Of a stretch of DNA of 64,000 nt, positions 48,942 through 63,268 are shown one piece after another. A program made the position numbers and the translations under genes. The notes under the pieces were generated by a model that was given only the letters and a program-made list of their open reading frames with translations, was not told the origin of the DNA and did no database searches. The stretch is from Brasenia schreberi (taxonomy: Eukaryota > Streptophyta > Magnoliopsida > Nymphaeales > Cabombaceae): the NCBI GenBank assembly GCA_036023115.1, contig JAYKKT010000040.1, positions 3,932,501 to 3,996,500 of the forward strand, in the 5' to 3' direction. The number at the start of each line of letters is the position of its first letter. The stretch's first letter is position 1.

Positions 48942-50376
48942 AAAGCAGTTGAGCCAAGTTTCTTGTTGGTAGAGAGAAAACTCACTGGAATTTGTTTGTT
49001 TAGATTATGCAATCATTGACAATGAACCATAATGATCATATTTGATGATTTCAGCTGCATATAGTCACTGTCCTTTTCTACGCATACTGTAATCTGCTTC
49101 TGGCATCTTCCTGCACAGTGGACTTCCCTTAAAGGTTTTCTGAAGTATATAAGACTGCAATGAAATGCTTTCCATCATATTGAACATTAGCATAGCAGCA
49201 AGATGGCGCATGTTCAAAGTCTGCTCGTTTAGGCAATTGGATGAAACTTCTTATGATGTGCAAATTTCTCATAAAATTGTGGAACAGCTAGAAAAGCGCA
49301 TTCAGCGTGCACGCATGAACACCAATCTTAGTTGCAATTTTGACCGATGCACAGGGATTAGGCATTTCTCGTATCACATGAACAGAAGTTGAAGATCCCC
49401 AACACCATTTTAAGGGAGGATGCAGGTATCGGATCCTGACACTGAGATTCCCAACTAATTCCTGGGTCTCGACGAATGGCCTGGCAGTCGGTCACCTTAG
49501 CTTTGTTGTTCTTTTGTGTCGTTGGTTCTCTAGGGAGATTCATTAGCGTTTTGAAGAGATCTAAATATACTTCATGAGACGATAGATTAAATAAAGGGAG
49601 CGTGACATTATATCTTGCATTAAGTTGACATACGAATTCTCGCAGTGATTCTGTTTGTCCTGTGTGATGCATTGTAGTGGTAGGCGTATGATTGCATAAA
49701 CTTGATCCTCAAAGTCGAAATTTCACCGTGTGATGCATTATAGTGGATCATGAATCTGTTTGCTATCAGTTTCTATTCATAAATTGGAATAATTCGTTCT
49801 TGAGGTGGATGAGGAAAAAACTTCCTATGCTTTTCCAAGAGGCATTGCCCCTTTCATCTACAAATGAGCTGCCTATCAAATCATCCCAATTGATGTTGGA
49901 TGGCGAAGAGGGGAACGATCTCTGGAATGTAGGCTTTCATGATCCTGTAAAGAATCAAGCTTCTTTAAATGTTCCCATTATTCCTTATTTGTTTGAAAAA
50001 TGAGCTCGACTCATTGGAAACGTTCACGATATTTCAAAAAATGTAGAGGTACTTAAGGAATTTCGAGTTGATCAGTTTCCAAAAGCAGTTTGCTGCAACT
50101 GTTAATGGCGGAACATCTCTTTTTTCATCACCCTGTTTGCCTTTTTCTCTATTGACGTTATCAAACCTCGCTCATATTTATTTTACTTGTTTATATGTCT
50201 AGTTCAAGAAATGAGGTGCATTTGGTGCCACGAACCTTGTTGAAAATTGTTGCTACTGTTCAAAGGTATGAGAATGATCATCCTCAATCATTAATACATG
50301 AATAAAAGGTCAGAAGGCCTTCTAGCAAAGCTTAGCCCTGACCTGGGCTTGTTTGTGGCTCTCTCTAGCTCATCTA
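48942..50376. other. 3' flank of the PREY-like gene and spacer
   Basis: No recognised gene. An 86-codon frame at 49743-50003 and a 75-codon frame at 49165-49392 have no known domain. A short exon-like segment near 50204-50265, bounded by TAG and GTATGA, could be a relic of an unknown gene, but nothing supports it further. Confidence 0.4.
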
Positions 50377-50702
50377 TGTAAGGCACTGACCATTCTCGAC
50401 AACCCAGCACAAAAGTGGCTGGATTGGGAAGGGAAGCCCATTGGGATAAACCGGGAAGGGAGAAGCACGCATTGCAGTGCATGCAAGAAATATAGACACA
50501 CGGATAGAGATCGAAATACCGGAACTTAAACATATGAGGGAAAACCCCACTGAGAGAAAACCTCAAATCGAAACATCATACCTTTGTTCTTCTGCTACAG
50601 GCATACCTGAGAAGCAACATAGCAACAAATTGGAGGTCGACAGACAAGAACCGAAGGTCGACAGTAGACAAAATTCAGCAAGCAGACATCTTGAAAAAGG
50701 CA
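50377..50702 (+). repeat. 5' LTR of the copia element (internally deleted)
   Basis: It starts TGTAAGG and ends GGCA like the 3' LTR but is 326 bp instead of 464 bp. The missing 138 or so bases fall after the GACAACCCAGCAC region and remove much of the promoter-proximal part. Confidence 0.85.
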
Positions 50703-50707
50703 ATATC

Positions 50708-50720
50708 TGGTATCATGGCA
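50708..50720 (+). promoter_or_regulatory. copia primer binding site
   Basis: TGGTATCATGG begins five bases after the 5' LTR and matches the usual initiator-Met tRNA primer site TGGTATCAGAG except near its end. Confidence 0.7.
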
Positions 50721-50824
50721 TCGTTCTTGACCCTGCAAATAGGTACGCGTTAGGAGAGAAAACAATCCGCCTGAGTCGAGATAGGGTAGAGGAAGTCGCC
50801 TGAGACAAAACAGAGCAAAGAACA

Positions 50825-51000
50825 TGCCAGAAAAATAGCCGATCGAACCTCAGCTAGAGGTTAGCTGCAAATAAGAATAGGCTGGAAAAATAGTCGATTG
50901 AACCTCAGCCAGAGGCAAGGGATCGGTTGTAAATAAGAACAGGCCAAAAGAATAGCCAGCAAAACCTCGACCAATAGGCCGGAGGTCGGCTGAAAGAGGA
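50825..51000 (+). repeat. three diverged tandem repeats in the copia leader
   Basis: Three units of about 55-60 bp each contain a GCC(A/G)-AAAATAGCCGA...AACCTC...GGTCGGCTG pattern. They lie in the untranslated leader of the copia element. A GC-rich block with an 8-bp inverted repeat (AAACCGCT-A-AGCGGTTT, 51190-51206) follows. Confidence 0.6.
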
Positions 51001-52844
51001 GTAGACGACAAAGAAAGCCGTCGAGGTTGCTTGGGTCCTCGGCAAGGAGGCCAGAAGACGGCCGCAACAGGAGAGACGACAGAAAGCCGCGGGCGGCCAC
51101 GGGCAAGGAGGCAGAGCGGCGGAAACCGCTCTCTCTCTTCAGAATTTTCTCGCTCATTCTCTCTCCTCTCGCTTTTATAGTGCCCTGGAAAACCGCTAAG
51201 CGGTTTCGGAAAAATGCGAGCAGAAGCCGCCTCGTGCAACGGACTGAAAAAATACATTATGCCCCAACCAACTTTTAAATATTATAGACTGACACTGGAC
51301 AAAATTACGAAAATATCTAGATATTTTTGGGTAAAAAGACTGTTTTACCCTCACTTAGGCGAAAAATCACAATTACGCTCTAATAGTTTATAAAAAATTA
51401 TGAAATTTTGGGCTATTGATTTACATGACTACCATTCCCAGTTCAATTTATTACATTATTGCCACTATATCAAAAGATAAATTTGTTCATGTCCTTTTGA
51501 GAAAATTTCAGATTCGGACTAAGGGCCAAAATTATAGATTTACCCTCGATGAGTTACGAATTTTACAAAAATACCAAAAAGTAATTTTATGAGTTTGTCC
51601 TTCGTTGTTTCTGAAAATTAGAAAAGAGGACTGACAGTTAAAATTACTGTTTTACTCTTGGTATTTTGGGAAATTAACAAAGGCATAAATTTGTTGTAAA
51701 AATTATGAATTTATCCCAATTGCTTCTATATATTAGAAATGAGTTATTTTCAACTAATTTTTGTGATATTCTGCATCATCCTAATCAGATTCTTGTTATG
51801 TGTGTTTTGTTGCTTATTTAATATTTTTTTTAGGCCGTCTAATTATTATAATTGTCAAACACATAAAAATGAACTCTACGATATGTGTGTCAGAACTGGC
51901 AAAAACCGAAAAATTAAATGGTGTAAACTATAAACATGGAAAAAAAGAATTTCGCTTGCTCTAACACTTAAAGGTGTTTAATATGTTGTAAAGGAAATTG
52001 TGCATCCTCCACCACAGATGCAACTGAGCAATAAATAAAAATGTATAAAACATTTCTAAAGTTATACGTTTCTAAAGGACGATACAATAGCAAGAACTGT
52101 CATGTTGACATACATGGAGGATGACTTGATCAGGGTCTTCAAAAAATACGAGACTAAAAAAGGGTTGCTCAACTCCATAACAGCCAAATATGATACAACT
52201 GTCAAACTATATGTTCAGTTGCTACTACAGAAATATAATTCCTTGAAGATGAAAGAAGGAGACAACATAGTAGAAATATAAACCACATGTTGGTAATGGT
52301 TAGGGACCTAGCTGTGGTAAAATCAGTCATCCCGGAACCAATGCAGATATCAACAATCCTGAACAGTCTTCTCCTGTCATGGAACATGGTCAGCACTGCC
52401 CTCAAACTAGGGCTATAAATTAACCTTTTTGAATTGACTCTAAAACTAACAATAGAGTAAGAACATATGAGTAAAAACAAAAGGAAAAAATTGCTAGTGA
52501 TATAAGATGAGATAGGGTCTAGCTCCAAACCCAACCAAAAGAGAAATAAATCAAACAAAAAGTTTGGCAGGAATAACAAAAAGGGCCGTCAATTTTTTAA
52601 GAAAATGTAGAAAACCGCTTCTCGGGTCAACTGTTTTAGCTGTGGAAAGATGAGACACTATAAAAGGGATTACCGCAATAGGAAAGGTGGAGGAAATAAC
52701 CCATAATGCGGACAATCAGAGAAGCAGGATATAATCTGCGTGATATCAGAATGTCTATATATGGATCACCCGATGACTAGTTGGTGGATCGACTCTTGAG
52801 CTACTAGATATATTTCGAAGATGAAGGAAGGGGCAATGGATCTA

Positions 52845-53082
52845 AAGGAACACAAACTAATAGAACATCGGTTGTACATGGGAAATAATACTTTCTTAGA
52901 TGTTCTAGGTACTGGATTCTTTAGAATTTTTGTTAAAGGCAAACTGTTTGTACTGACTAATGTAAGGAACACAAACTAATAGAACATCGGCTGTACATGG
53001 GAAATAATACTTTCTTAGATGTTCTAGGTACTGGATCCTTTAGAATTTTTGTTAAAGGCAAACCGGTTGTATTGATTATGCC
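52845..53082 (+). repeat. 119-bp tandem duplication in the copia protease region
   Basis: The segment beginning AAGGAACACAAACTAATAGA occurs at 52845 and again at 52964. It includes the YMGNNTFLDVLGTG coding stretch. The length is not a multiple of three, so the duplication shifts the frame. Confidence 0.9.
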
Positions 53083-55950
53083 ATTTATAAGGCGTAATCT
53101 GGTTTCGGTCTCTGCCTTAGTAAATAAAGGTTTTGAGGTCAGGTTTATTCTTTGTAAGGTGACTATGGGAAAACATATGAGAATATTATTCTTTAGAGAA
53201 TTTGATGTAGAACATGGACTGTTCAAACTGAATGATAATGAAAATGAAAATTCTTCTACTTATATTGACTGTGCCTTTAATGTTGATGTGAATGTTTGGC
53301 ATAAACGCCTTCGGCATATAAGTCTAGAAAAGTTGAGGAAATTATCCAGCTTTGACTTATTACATAGATTTAAGGAAAATATTTTCAACATGTGCCAAGC
53401 TTGTATACAAAAAAAATGATAAGGAAAGTTTTCTTAAAGAGTCAACAAGGGCAACAACCCTGTTGGAGGTCATTCACAAGGATTTATGTGAATTATTTAA
53501 AGTAAAGTCACATAGTGAAAATGTTTATTTTATAACCTTTATCGATGATTACTCGAGATATACATATTTATATCTCTTAGCACATAGATTTGAGGCACTA
53601 GAACCTTTTAAAGAATATAAGCATGAAGTTAAAAATCAACTGGGGTATTTAATCAAAGTCTTAAGATCAGATAGAGGTGGTAAATATATATTTGTATAAC
53701 TTTTTGAATTTTGTAAAGACTTTGGTGTTGCAAAGCAAAATACAATGCCTAGGACACTTCAACAAAATGTTGTAGCTGAAAGATATAAGAGAACCTTACT
53801 GAATATGATAAGGTAAATGTTAATTGATGCCTCTCTACGAAGGATATTTTGGAGAGAAGCAGTAAGTAGAACGGTATACATACTCAATAGAGTACTATAT
53901 AAGGTTGTATTCACTACACCATATGAGATGTGGTTTGGAAGAAAACCAAACATAAGTCATCTCAGGAGGTGAGGATCTATTGCACATGTAAAAATCCTTG
54001 ATCAGTATAGATAAAAGCTAAACAGTAGGTCCTTGAGATGTATATTCATAGGGTATCCTAAAGGTTTAAAGAGATATCAGTTTTATCATAAGGACTACAA
54101 ACTTATAGAAAGTAGAGATGTTGAATTCTTAGAAAATAATAATGAATACACTGATGATCTAGTAGATCTAGATCAATTATCATATGAACCCATAGAATAT
54201 CTTGAAACAACTGAAACTTTAAGTGAACATAAAAGGCCTAGGGCCACTCCGTCTTACATAAAGGATTATCACACTTATCTTGCATAAGAAGTGTGTAATT
54301 CGGTGGATTTAGATAAGTTGACTAATAACTTGACTTATTAGCAAGCAATAAATTCATCGGAAGCAACAGACTGGGGGAAAGCCATGGATGAGGAAATAGA
54401 ATCCACTGAGAAAAACCAAGTCTGAGAATTAACTGATTTGCCAAAAGGAAGGAAAGCTATAGGTTGTAAATGAGTTCTGAAAAAGAAATACAAGGTTGAT
54501 GATTGAATCGACAAGTTTAAAGCAAGGTTGGTTGCAAAGGGTTTTTCACAAAAAAAGGGGATAAATTATGTTAAGACATATTCCACAGTTGCGAAATTTG
54601 TATCTACAAAGATAATATTGACAATATCTGTATATTATGATTTGGACTTACATCAGTTAGATGTAAAGATAATTTTTCTAAACGAAGATTTGGATGCAAT
54701 CATATACATGCAGCAGTCCAAAGGATTTATAATTGAAGGCGAGGAAGATAAAATATATAGGTTTAAAAAATCCTTATACGACCTAAAACAGTCACCTCGC
54801 CAATGGTATTTGACTTTTCAAAATGTCATTATAGAACTTGGATTTGTGGCTAATGAACATGATCACTGTGTATATGTTTGGAACAATGAGATGATTGTAA
54901 AAACCAAGTCATGGTTAAACTCAAGGTTAGAAATGAAAGATATGAAGGAAGCATCCTATATCCTGGGTATAAAAATCTCTTGAGATAGAGAATCTAGACT
55001 ATTATGCCTGAGTTAGGAGATATATATATATATATATATTATATCCTCAAGAAGTTCAAAATGGGTGAATGAAAGTCTGCTGACACACCCGTTGCAAATG
55101 GGGTTAAAATAAGTAAGGCTGATTGTCCCAATGAAAGAGACAATAAGCCTAACGTTCCTTATGCACAAGTTGTGGGTAGCTTGATGTATGCTGTGTTGTG
55201 TATAAGACCTGATATGAGCTTTGCTGTTGGTCTTCTAAGTAGATATCAAAGTAATCTTTGATGACAACACTGAATAGTTGTAAAAAGGATTTGAAGATAT
55301 CCGAAAGCAAAAAGAGACTTGAAACTGTTTTTTCAAGTAGATGAATTGAAAGTGGTAGGGTACTCAGATGCTGACTTTGCTGGGAGCAAAGATGACAACA
55401 AATCTATTTCGATACAAATATTCTTATTTGGAGGTATTGTTGTTTCTTGGGTATGTAAGAAACATGTCTGTGTAACATTGCATACACAGGAAGCTGAGTA
55501 TGTGGCTTGCTGTATGGTTGCAATGAGTGTCGTTTGGATAAACCGCTTCATACGAGATTTGAAGTTGAAAATAGCCGACGAGCCAATTGTCATTTACTCT
55601 AACAACAACAGAGTAATTACTCTTATTAAGAGTGAAGCTGATTGCTCAAAGAGCAAACATATAATGGTTAAATACCACTATGTTCATGATATGGTTATGA
55701 GAAAGGAAATATTCATCTCATACATGCCAACAAATGATATGTTGGCAGACCCCTTGAGTAAAGGCATAACAGAAGAACTTTTCTCAAGACATGTTGCAAA
55801 CATGAGTTTGTTATATGTTTGATTGTTGTATAGGTAAATAACCATACAACGGGAAGAGATTGCAGTAGCAATCATGAAATGACATTACTAGGAAAACCCT
55901 ACAAAAGTGGGAGGAAAACCAGTATGTCAGTTCACTTTGCTCGAATGACC

Positions 55951-55960
55951 AAGTGGGAGA
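55951..55960 (+). promoter_or_regulatory. copia polypurine tract
   Basis: AAGTGGGAGA sits immediately before the TG of the 3' LTR, where plus-strand DNA synthesis would start. Confidence 0.75.
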
Positions 55961-56424
55961 TGTAAGGCAGTGGCCATTCTCGGCAACCCAACACAGAAAT
56001 AGGTGGGCTGACCATCCAACCGTTATCTGTTGTCAGGGTTACGGAAAGGATGGTTGTAATGGCCATAAAGGAGAAATCGCCGGACCATTACCAAATGACA
56101 CGGTAACAGTCCGATTATAGGGGCTCATGAAGAGAAAAGTCCAGTGGGATCAACCGGGAAGGGAGGAGCACGCGCTGCTCTATAAATACAGAGCATCGCA
56201 GGCAAGAAATATAGACACAGGGATAGAGATCGGAATACCGAAACTCAAACAGCTTCTCAGGGAAAACCCCATTGAGAGGAAACCTCAAATTGAAACAGCA
56301 TACCTTTATTCTTCCGCTGCAGGCATACCTGAGAAGCAACATAGCAACAAATTGGAGGTCGAAGGACAAAAACCAGAGGTCGACAGTAGACAAAATCCGG
56401 CAAGCAGACATCCCGGAAAAGGCA
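55961..56424 (+). repeat. 3' LTR of the copia element
   Basis: 464 bp, TG...CA bounded, with a TATA-like box CTCTATAAATA near 56179. It is the more complete of the two LTRs. No matching target duplication is recognised outside the element. Confidence 0.85.
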
Positions 56425-57001
56425 ATAATCTCATATGCTCGTCTAAGACAAACATAGATTAATTGATGAGCTGAACGCAGACTAGATCCTGAGATTGACA
56501 TACTTTCAATTCTTGTAATTTCAATGGAAAAAATACTTAACAAGAAGTTACCCATGATCATTTCAATGCATTCTTTATTGCAAAAATATAACATTGATCT
56601 ATTTAGGACATTTTATTCCTCTGATAGCCGATCTATTTAGGACCTGTTTTCTTGATATTAGCAAAACTTACAACAACAATAATTCATGTAAATACTATAT
56701 ATAGCCAACCACAAGAGAGCCCGAACAAGCTGAGCTGAGGTGAACAAGGATCGTCTCGTCTCGTTTGTCAGCCCAAAAAAGGTCAGTAGTATATTGGCAT
56801 GTTGGTATGCTTCTGCTATCATGCACCCGCATTGTTGGCTTCACACCAACCATCCTTTGTAACAAAGGAAACGCCCCAAACCAACTAGTTCTATTAAAGC
56901 AGGTTGCCAGTTCAGATTTACAATCCAACTCATAAGTGTTAGCAATTCTGCTGTTTGTTTCGCCAACCATGAACTGTGTTATGCACCTTATTTTTGGGGT
57001 C

Positions 57002-57299
57002 ATGGACGTGAAAACCAGATTAAGTTTCACCAAGGATGCAGGTGGTGAAGAGCATCGGTCTGCCGACATGGACTGCTCTGTGTGCTTATCGGAGGTAAGG
57101 GAGGAGGAGGAGATCCGGCGATTGCCGTGTCGGCATTTTTTTCCACAGAGTTTGTATTCATATGTGGCTGCAACTGTGCAACAGTACATGTCCTCTTTGC
57201 CGGCACCATGTTGGCTATGAGGCTGGTTGGCTCAGAGAGGCAGGGTTCACTGAAGAAATGATCATTTGGTTTTCTTCCTTTCATGTAGCTGGATTTTAA
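57002..57299 (+). pseudogene. RING-H2 finger protein gene or fragment with a one-base frameshift
   Basis: The first frame reads DCSVCLSEVREEEE and then LPCRHFF, up to a run of seven T at about 57136-57142. Moving to the frame one base on continues HRVCIHMWLQLC, then CPLCRHHVGYEAGW, and stops at 57297-57299. Together this is a complete RING-H2 zinc site (C-x2-C, C-x-H-x2-H-x2-C, C-x2-C), the E2-binding module of plant E3 ubiquitin ligases. The extra T breaks it. The start is uncertain (57002 or an in-frame ATG at 56966). No transmembrane segment of ATL type is evident upstream. It may be a pseudogene, or an intact gene with a sequencing error in the T-run. Confidence 0.7.
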
Positions 57300-60040
<2,741 letters not shown>

Positions 60041-60051
60041 AAAAGCAATTA

Positions 60052-62190
60052 ATATTATAACAATAACTCAGTTTTTTTTCATACTAGATGGGATCGGTTA
60101 CACATATTCTTTGTTTTCGTAAGGTCCTATCATGTGCCATGCTAGCATTTAACTCAATATAAACTAAATCATTCTTTATTGTTTCTTTCCAACACTTTTG
60201 TTGTCGTTCTCTTACTCTTTTAACATTTTAATAATCTACTTTTTCAAATCTTCCTACGCGAGCGTCTTTTGATCATCTTTTTATATGTTCAAACCATCTT
60301 AAACGATTTTTTTCTCATTTTATCCTCAATCAATGTTATTGTCAATTTGTTTCTAATAACCTTATATGTATACGGTTTTTCCTTGACCACTAATCCATCT
60401 CAACATCTTCATTTCTACTACAAACATATTTTGTACATGATGATTAACTATCCAATACTCATAACTATAAAACATAACATGTCTAATTGTTGCTCTATAA
60501 TATTTACCTTTTAACTTTAATGACATCTTCTTATCACACACAATACCTGATGCCCCTCTCCATTTTAATCAACTGACTTTAATTCTATGGGTAACATCTC
60601 TATCAATTTTTCCATCACATTGAAAAATTGACCCTAAGTATTTAAAACTTTTCTTATGAGGGATGCATTGTGTGCCAATCTTAATTTCTAAGTCCTATGA
60701 AGTACCCAAATAATTAAACTTATATTTCATATATTTTGTCTTTGTTCTACTAGGTCAGAAGCCTTCACTTTCTAACGTTTCTCTCTATAATTCCAATTTC
60801 TTATTAACTTTTTTCTTATACTCATCCACTAATAAAATAACATCTACAAATAACATACAACAACGTACTTCATCTTGAATGTGTTTTGTTAACTCATCAA
60901 TGACTAATATATATAAATATAAACTTAAAGTTGATTCCTGATGTAACTAATATTAACTTCAAAGGAGTCTGTCATTCTTTTGTGAGTCCTCACACTAGTT
61001 TTTGCACAATCGTACATGTCTCTTATAAGGTTTATGTATGTCAATGGGATACTTCTCTTTTTCAATGTTCTCCAAAGAACATCTTTTGACACCATATAGT
61101 AACCTTTTTTAAATCAATAAATATCATATAAATGTTCTTCTTTTTTGCTCTAAAATGTTCTATAAAACATCTCAATTGGTGAATTGCTTCAATGGTAGAT
61201 CTATCCAGCATGAATCCAAATTGGTTCTCTATTGTACTCTATACTTGTTTTAACCTACATTTGATAATTCTTTCTTATAATTTCGTAGTGTGACTCATTA
61301 ACTTGATACTTCGATACTTCGAACAATTCTGAATGTCTCCCATGTTCTTATATATGAGCATAAGCGTACTCGCTTTCCATTCTTCAGACATCTTTTAGGT
61401 TCTTCATATTTCATTAAATAGTCTTGTGAGCAAGTGAGCCCCATCCCTCATAGGATTTTCAATATTTATATAGAGATATCATCTTGTCCTATATATTTAC
61501 CAACTTTCATATATTTAAGAGTATCCTAGACTTCATTTTTTAATATGCTAATAGAAATTATGGTTTATATAATTTTCTGATTTGGCTAACTCTCATAAAC
61601 TAATATTACTATATGTATTTCCATTAAAAAGCTTATAAAATAATTCTTTATCTATTTTAATATCATCATTTGCTACTAAAATCTTCTCATCCTCATATTT
61701 GATGCATCTAATAAAAGTAAGATCCCTAGTTTTCTTATCTTTAATATCTAGCTATCCTAAAAATATCTCTTTCACCTTCTTTTGAGTTAAGTTTTTGATA
61801 CTCCAAAATTTTGGCTTTTGCTTCACTAACGATATTTTTGCCTCCTTTTCTTTCTTACAAGCCTCCCAAATTTCATTGATCTTTTTGGTATAATGTAATT
61901 TATAACATGCCTTCTTTGCCTTGATTTTATCTTCCACCACCAAGCTTTTTCTTGTATTGGTACGCTTCTCTTAGATTTGCCTAACACATCTTTTTCTACT
62001 TCTTCTAATATGTATAACATATTATTCCATGTATCAAAATGTGTACCTACATAATTTCAATCGTTTTCTTGAAGAACTTTCCGTATAAATATATACTCTT
62101 TGTGATATTTGAGGTTGTACCATATAATCCAAATAAATCTATACACTCTATTATTTTTTGTCCACTTTTTTACCTACAAATCCATTAAAT
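60052..62190 (-). mobile_element. old 5'-truncated RTE-like LINE
   Basis: The plus strand shows the reverse order of LINE parts: degenerate 3' end (TACTAGATGGGATCGGTTAC), C-terminal tail (60300-60460), reverse transcriptase (60850-61500), linker (61750-62020; KAKKACYKLHYTKK on the minus strand) and the edge of the endonuclease-proximal part near 62170. It is more diverged than the copies at 12915 and 22921 and has stops throughout. Confidence 0.85.
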
Positions 62191-62994
62191 ATACTCAAAC
62201 ATTTTTCATCTATAATAGAGGTTTGAATTAAAAGTAATGTTATAATTTTGTACTTTTATCATGTTTATATCAAACATCAAATAATTAAGATAATAAAATA
62301 GATTTGAGCATGAGCAAACCATGTAAATCACATTTTAAGGGTTAGAGTTGGAATATTCCAATGTTATATTTGCAAATCTTCACGGAGTTTTGAAGGATGA
62401 ACGTTTCCTAATATAGCGTCGGTAGTGTATACCAAAGCATTTTTCAGCTAAAACCAAATTTTTGCCAATGGGACAAACAAAGTTCCTTCGAACAGATGGC
62501 CGCTTAATCACACATGGCCTCAGGCGAGCTCTACCACAAGCACTTCAGGATTGATATCAAACATAAAATCCATCTAGAGAAAATACAGGAAACAAGATAA
62601 GATGCAGAGCATGTCACATTTGTCACTTGGTAACGCAAGCAACTAACACATGGATTCGATCCCCTTCTTGTTAGCTCGCTAATAAATCAGGTCGGCTTGG
62701 AGGTCCAGCAAGCAACACCCTTTGGAATATTTTCACAGAGAGAGAGAATCTTATTTCCCTTCCTCTTTCTTTAAAGGTATTCCTTTTCGTTATTGGAGAT
62801 ATGGAATCACCTTTGCAGTACATCCCTTGCTCAAGACCCCTGTATATTTTGGTGAGAGAATCTTAATGCTTATCATCTTTTTCTAAAGAGAGATCTAGAG
62901 AGAGAGAAAGACTTCTGAAAACCCCTTATATATTTAAAGAACCCTAATTCCTGCCTTCTTTTCGCACACAGACATCAACATCAGACAAGTGTGC

Positions 62995-63028
<34 letters not shown>

Positions 63029-63268
63029 ATAGATAGATATAGAGAGAGCGGGGGAGAGAAAGAGAGAGAGAGACTACCATCTCTATTCCCTTTTAACATA
63101 TATAATTTGTCATTGGCACCACTTCCGCAGTAGCATGCATTGCTGAAAGTTCATTTTTGCGTTGTCCATCCTTCCGCACTGAACCGTTTCTACTCGCCCT
63201 TTCTCCTCTTCTTCCCTATTTTTGTTCTTGTGTTTGCTGCAGAGCACGAGAGCGAAACTCTCCCGAAA
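62191..63268 (+). promoter_or_regulatory. upstream region and 5' leader of the LARP1-like gene
   Basis: No other gene is seen. A (TA)n-(GATA)n-(GA)n tract lies at 62996-63075, shortly before the coding start. The stretch 62620-62690 contains GGATTCGATCCCC, a tRNA B-box-like motif, but no convincing A box. The leader up to 63268 is pyrimidine-rich. The core promoter cannot be placed exactly. Confidence 0.4.

Larger units (their letters stand above)
50377..56424 (+). mobile_element. Ty1/copia LTR retrotransposon, decayed
   Basis: Both LTRs, primer site, polypurine tract and the copia gene order are visible. Gag-like sequence lies at about 51890-52560 (LTYMEDDLIRVFKKYETKKG), followed by a zinc knuckle near 52640 (CFSCGKMRHYKRDYR, last Cys changed to Tyr). 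Next come a protease region with a tandem duplication, integrase (HKRLRHISLEKLRKL 53300; FIDDYSRYTYLYLL 53540), reverse transcriptase (KARLVAKGFSQKKGINY 54515; QLDVKIIFLNEDL 54655; SLYDLKQSPRQWY 54770) and RNase H (YSDADFAGSKDD 55363; EAEYVACC 55492; DMLADPLSKGI 55740). At least six stops or frameshifts make it inactive. Confidence 0.93.

Noticed and set aside
49743..50003. 86-codon frame downstream of the PREY-like gene
   Set aside because: Unrecognised, with no supporting exon structure. It could be a relic, but I cannot support a gene.
57082..57110. Possible splice donor GTAAGG inside the RING domain
   Set aside because: Reading through it preserves the RING-H2 spacing, so splicing there would remove the zinc ligands.
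62620..62690. tRNA gene or SINE suggested by GGATTCGATCCCC
   Set aside because: Only the B-box-like motif is present. No cloverleaf can be formed and no A box is convincing.
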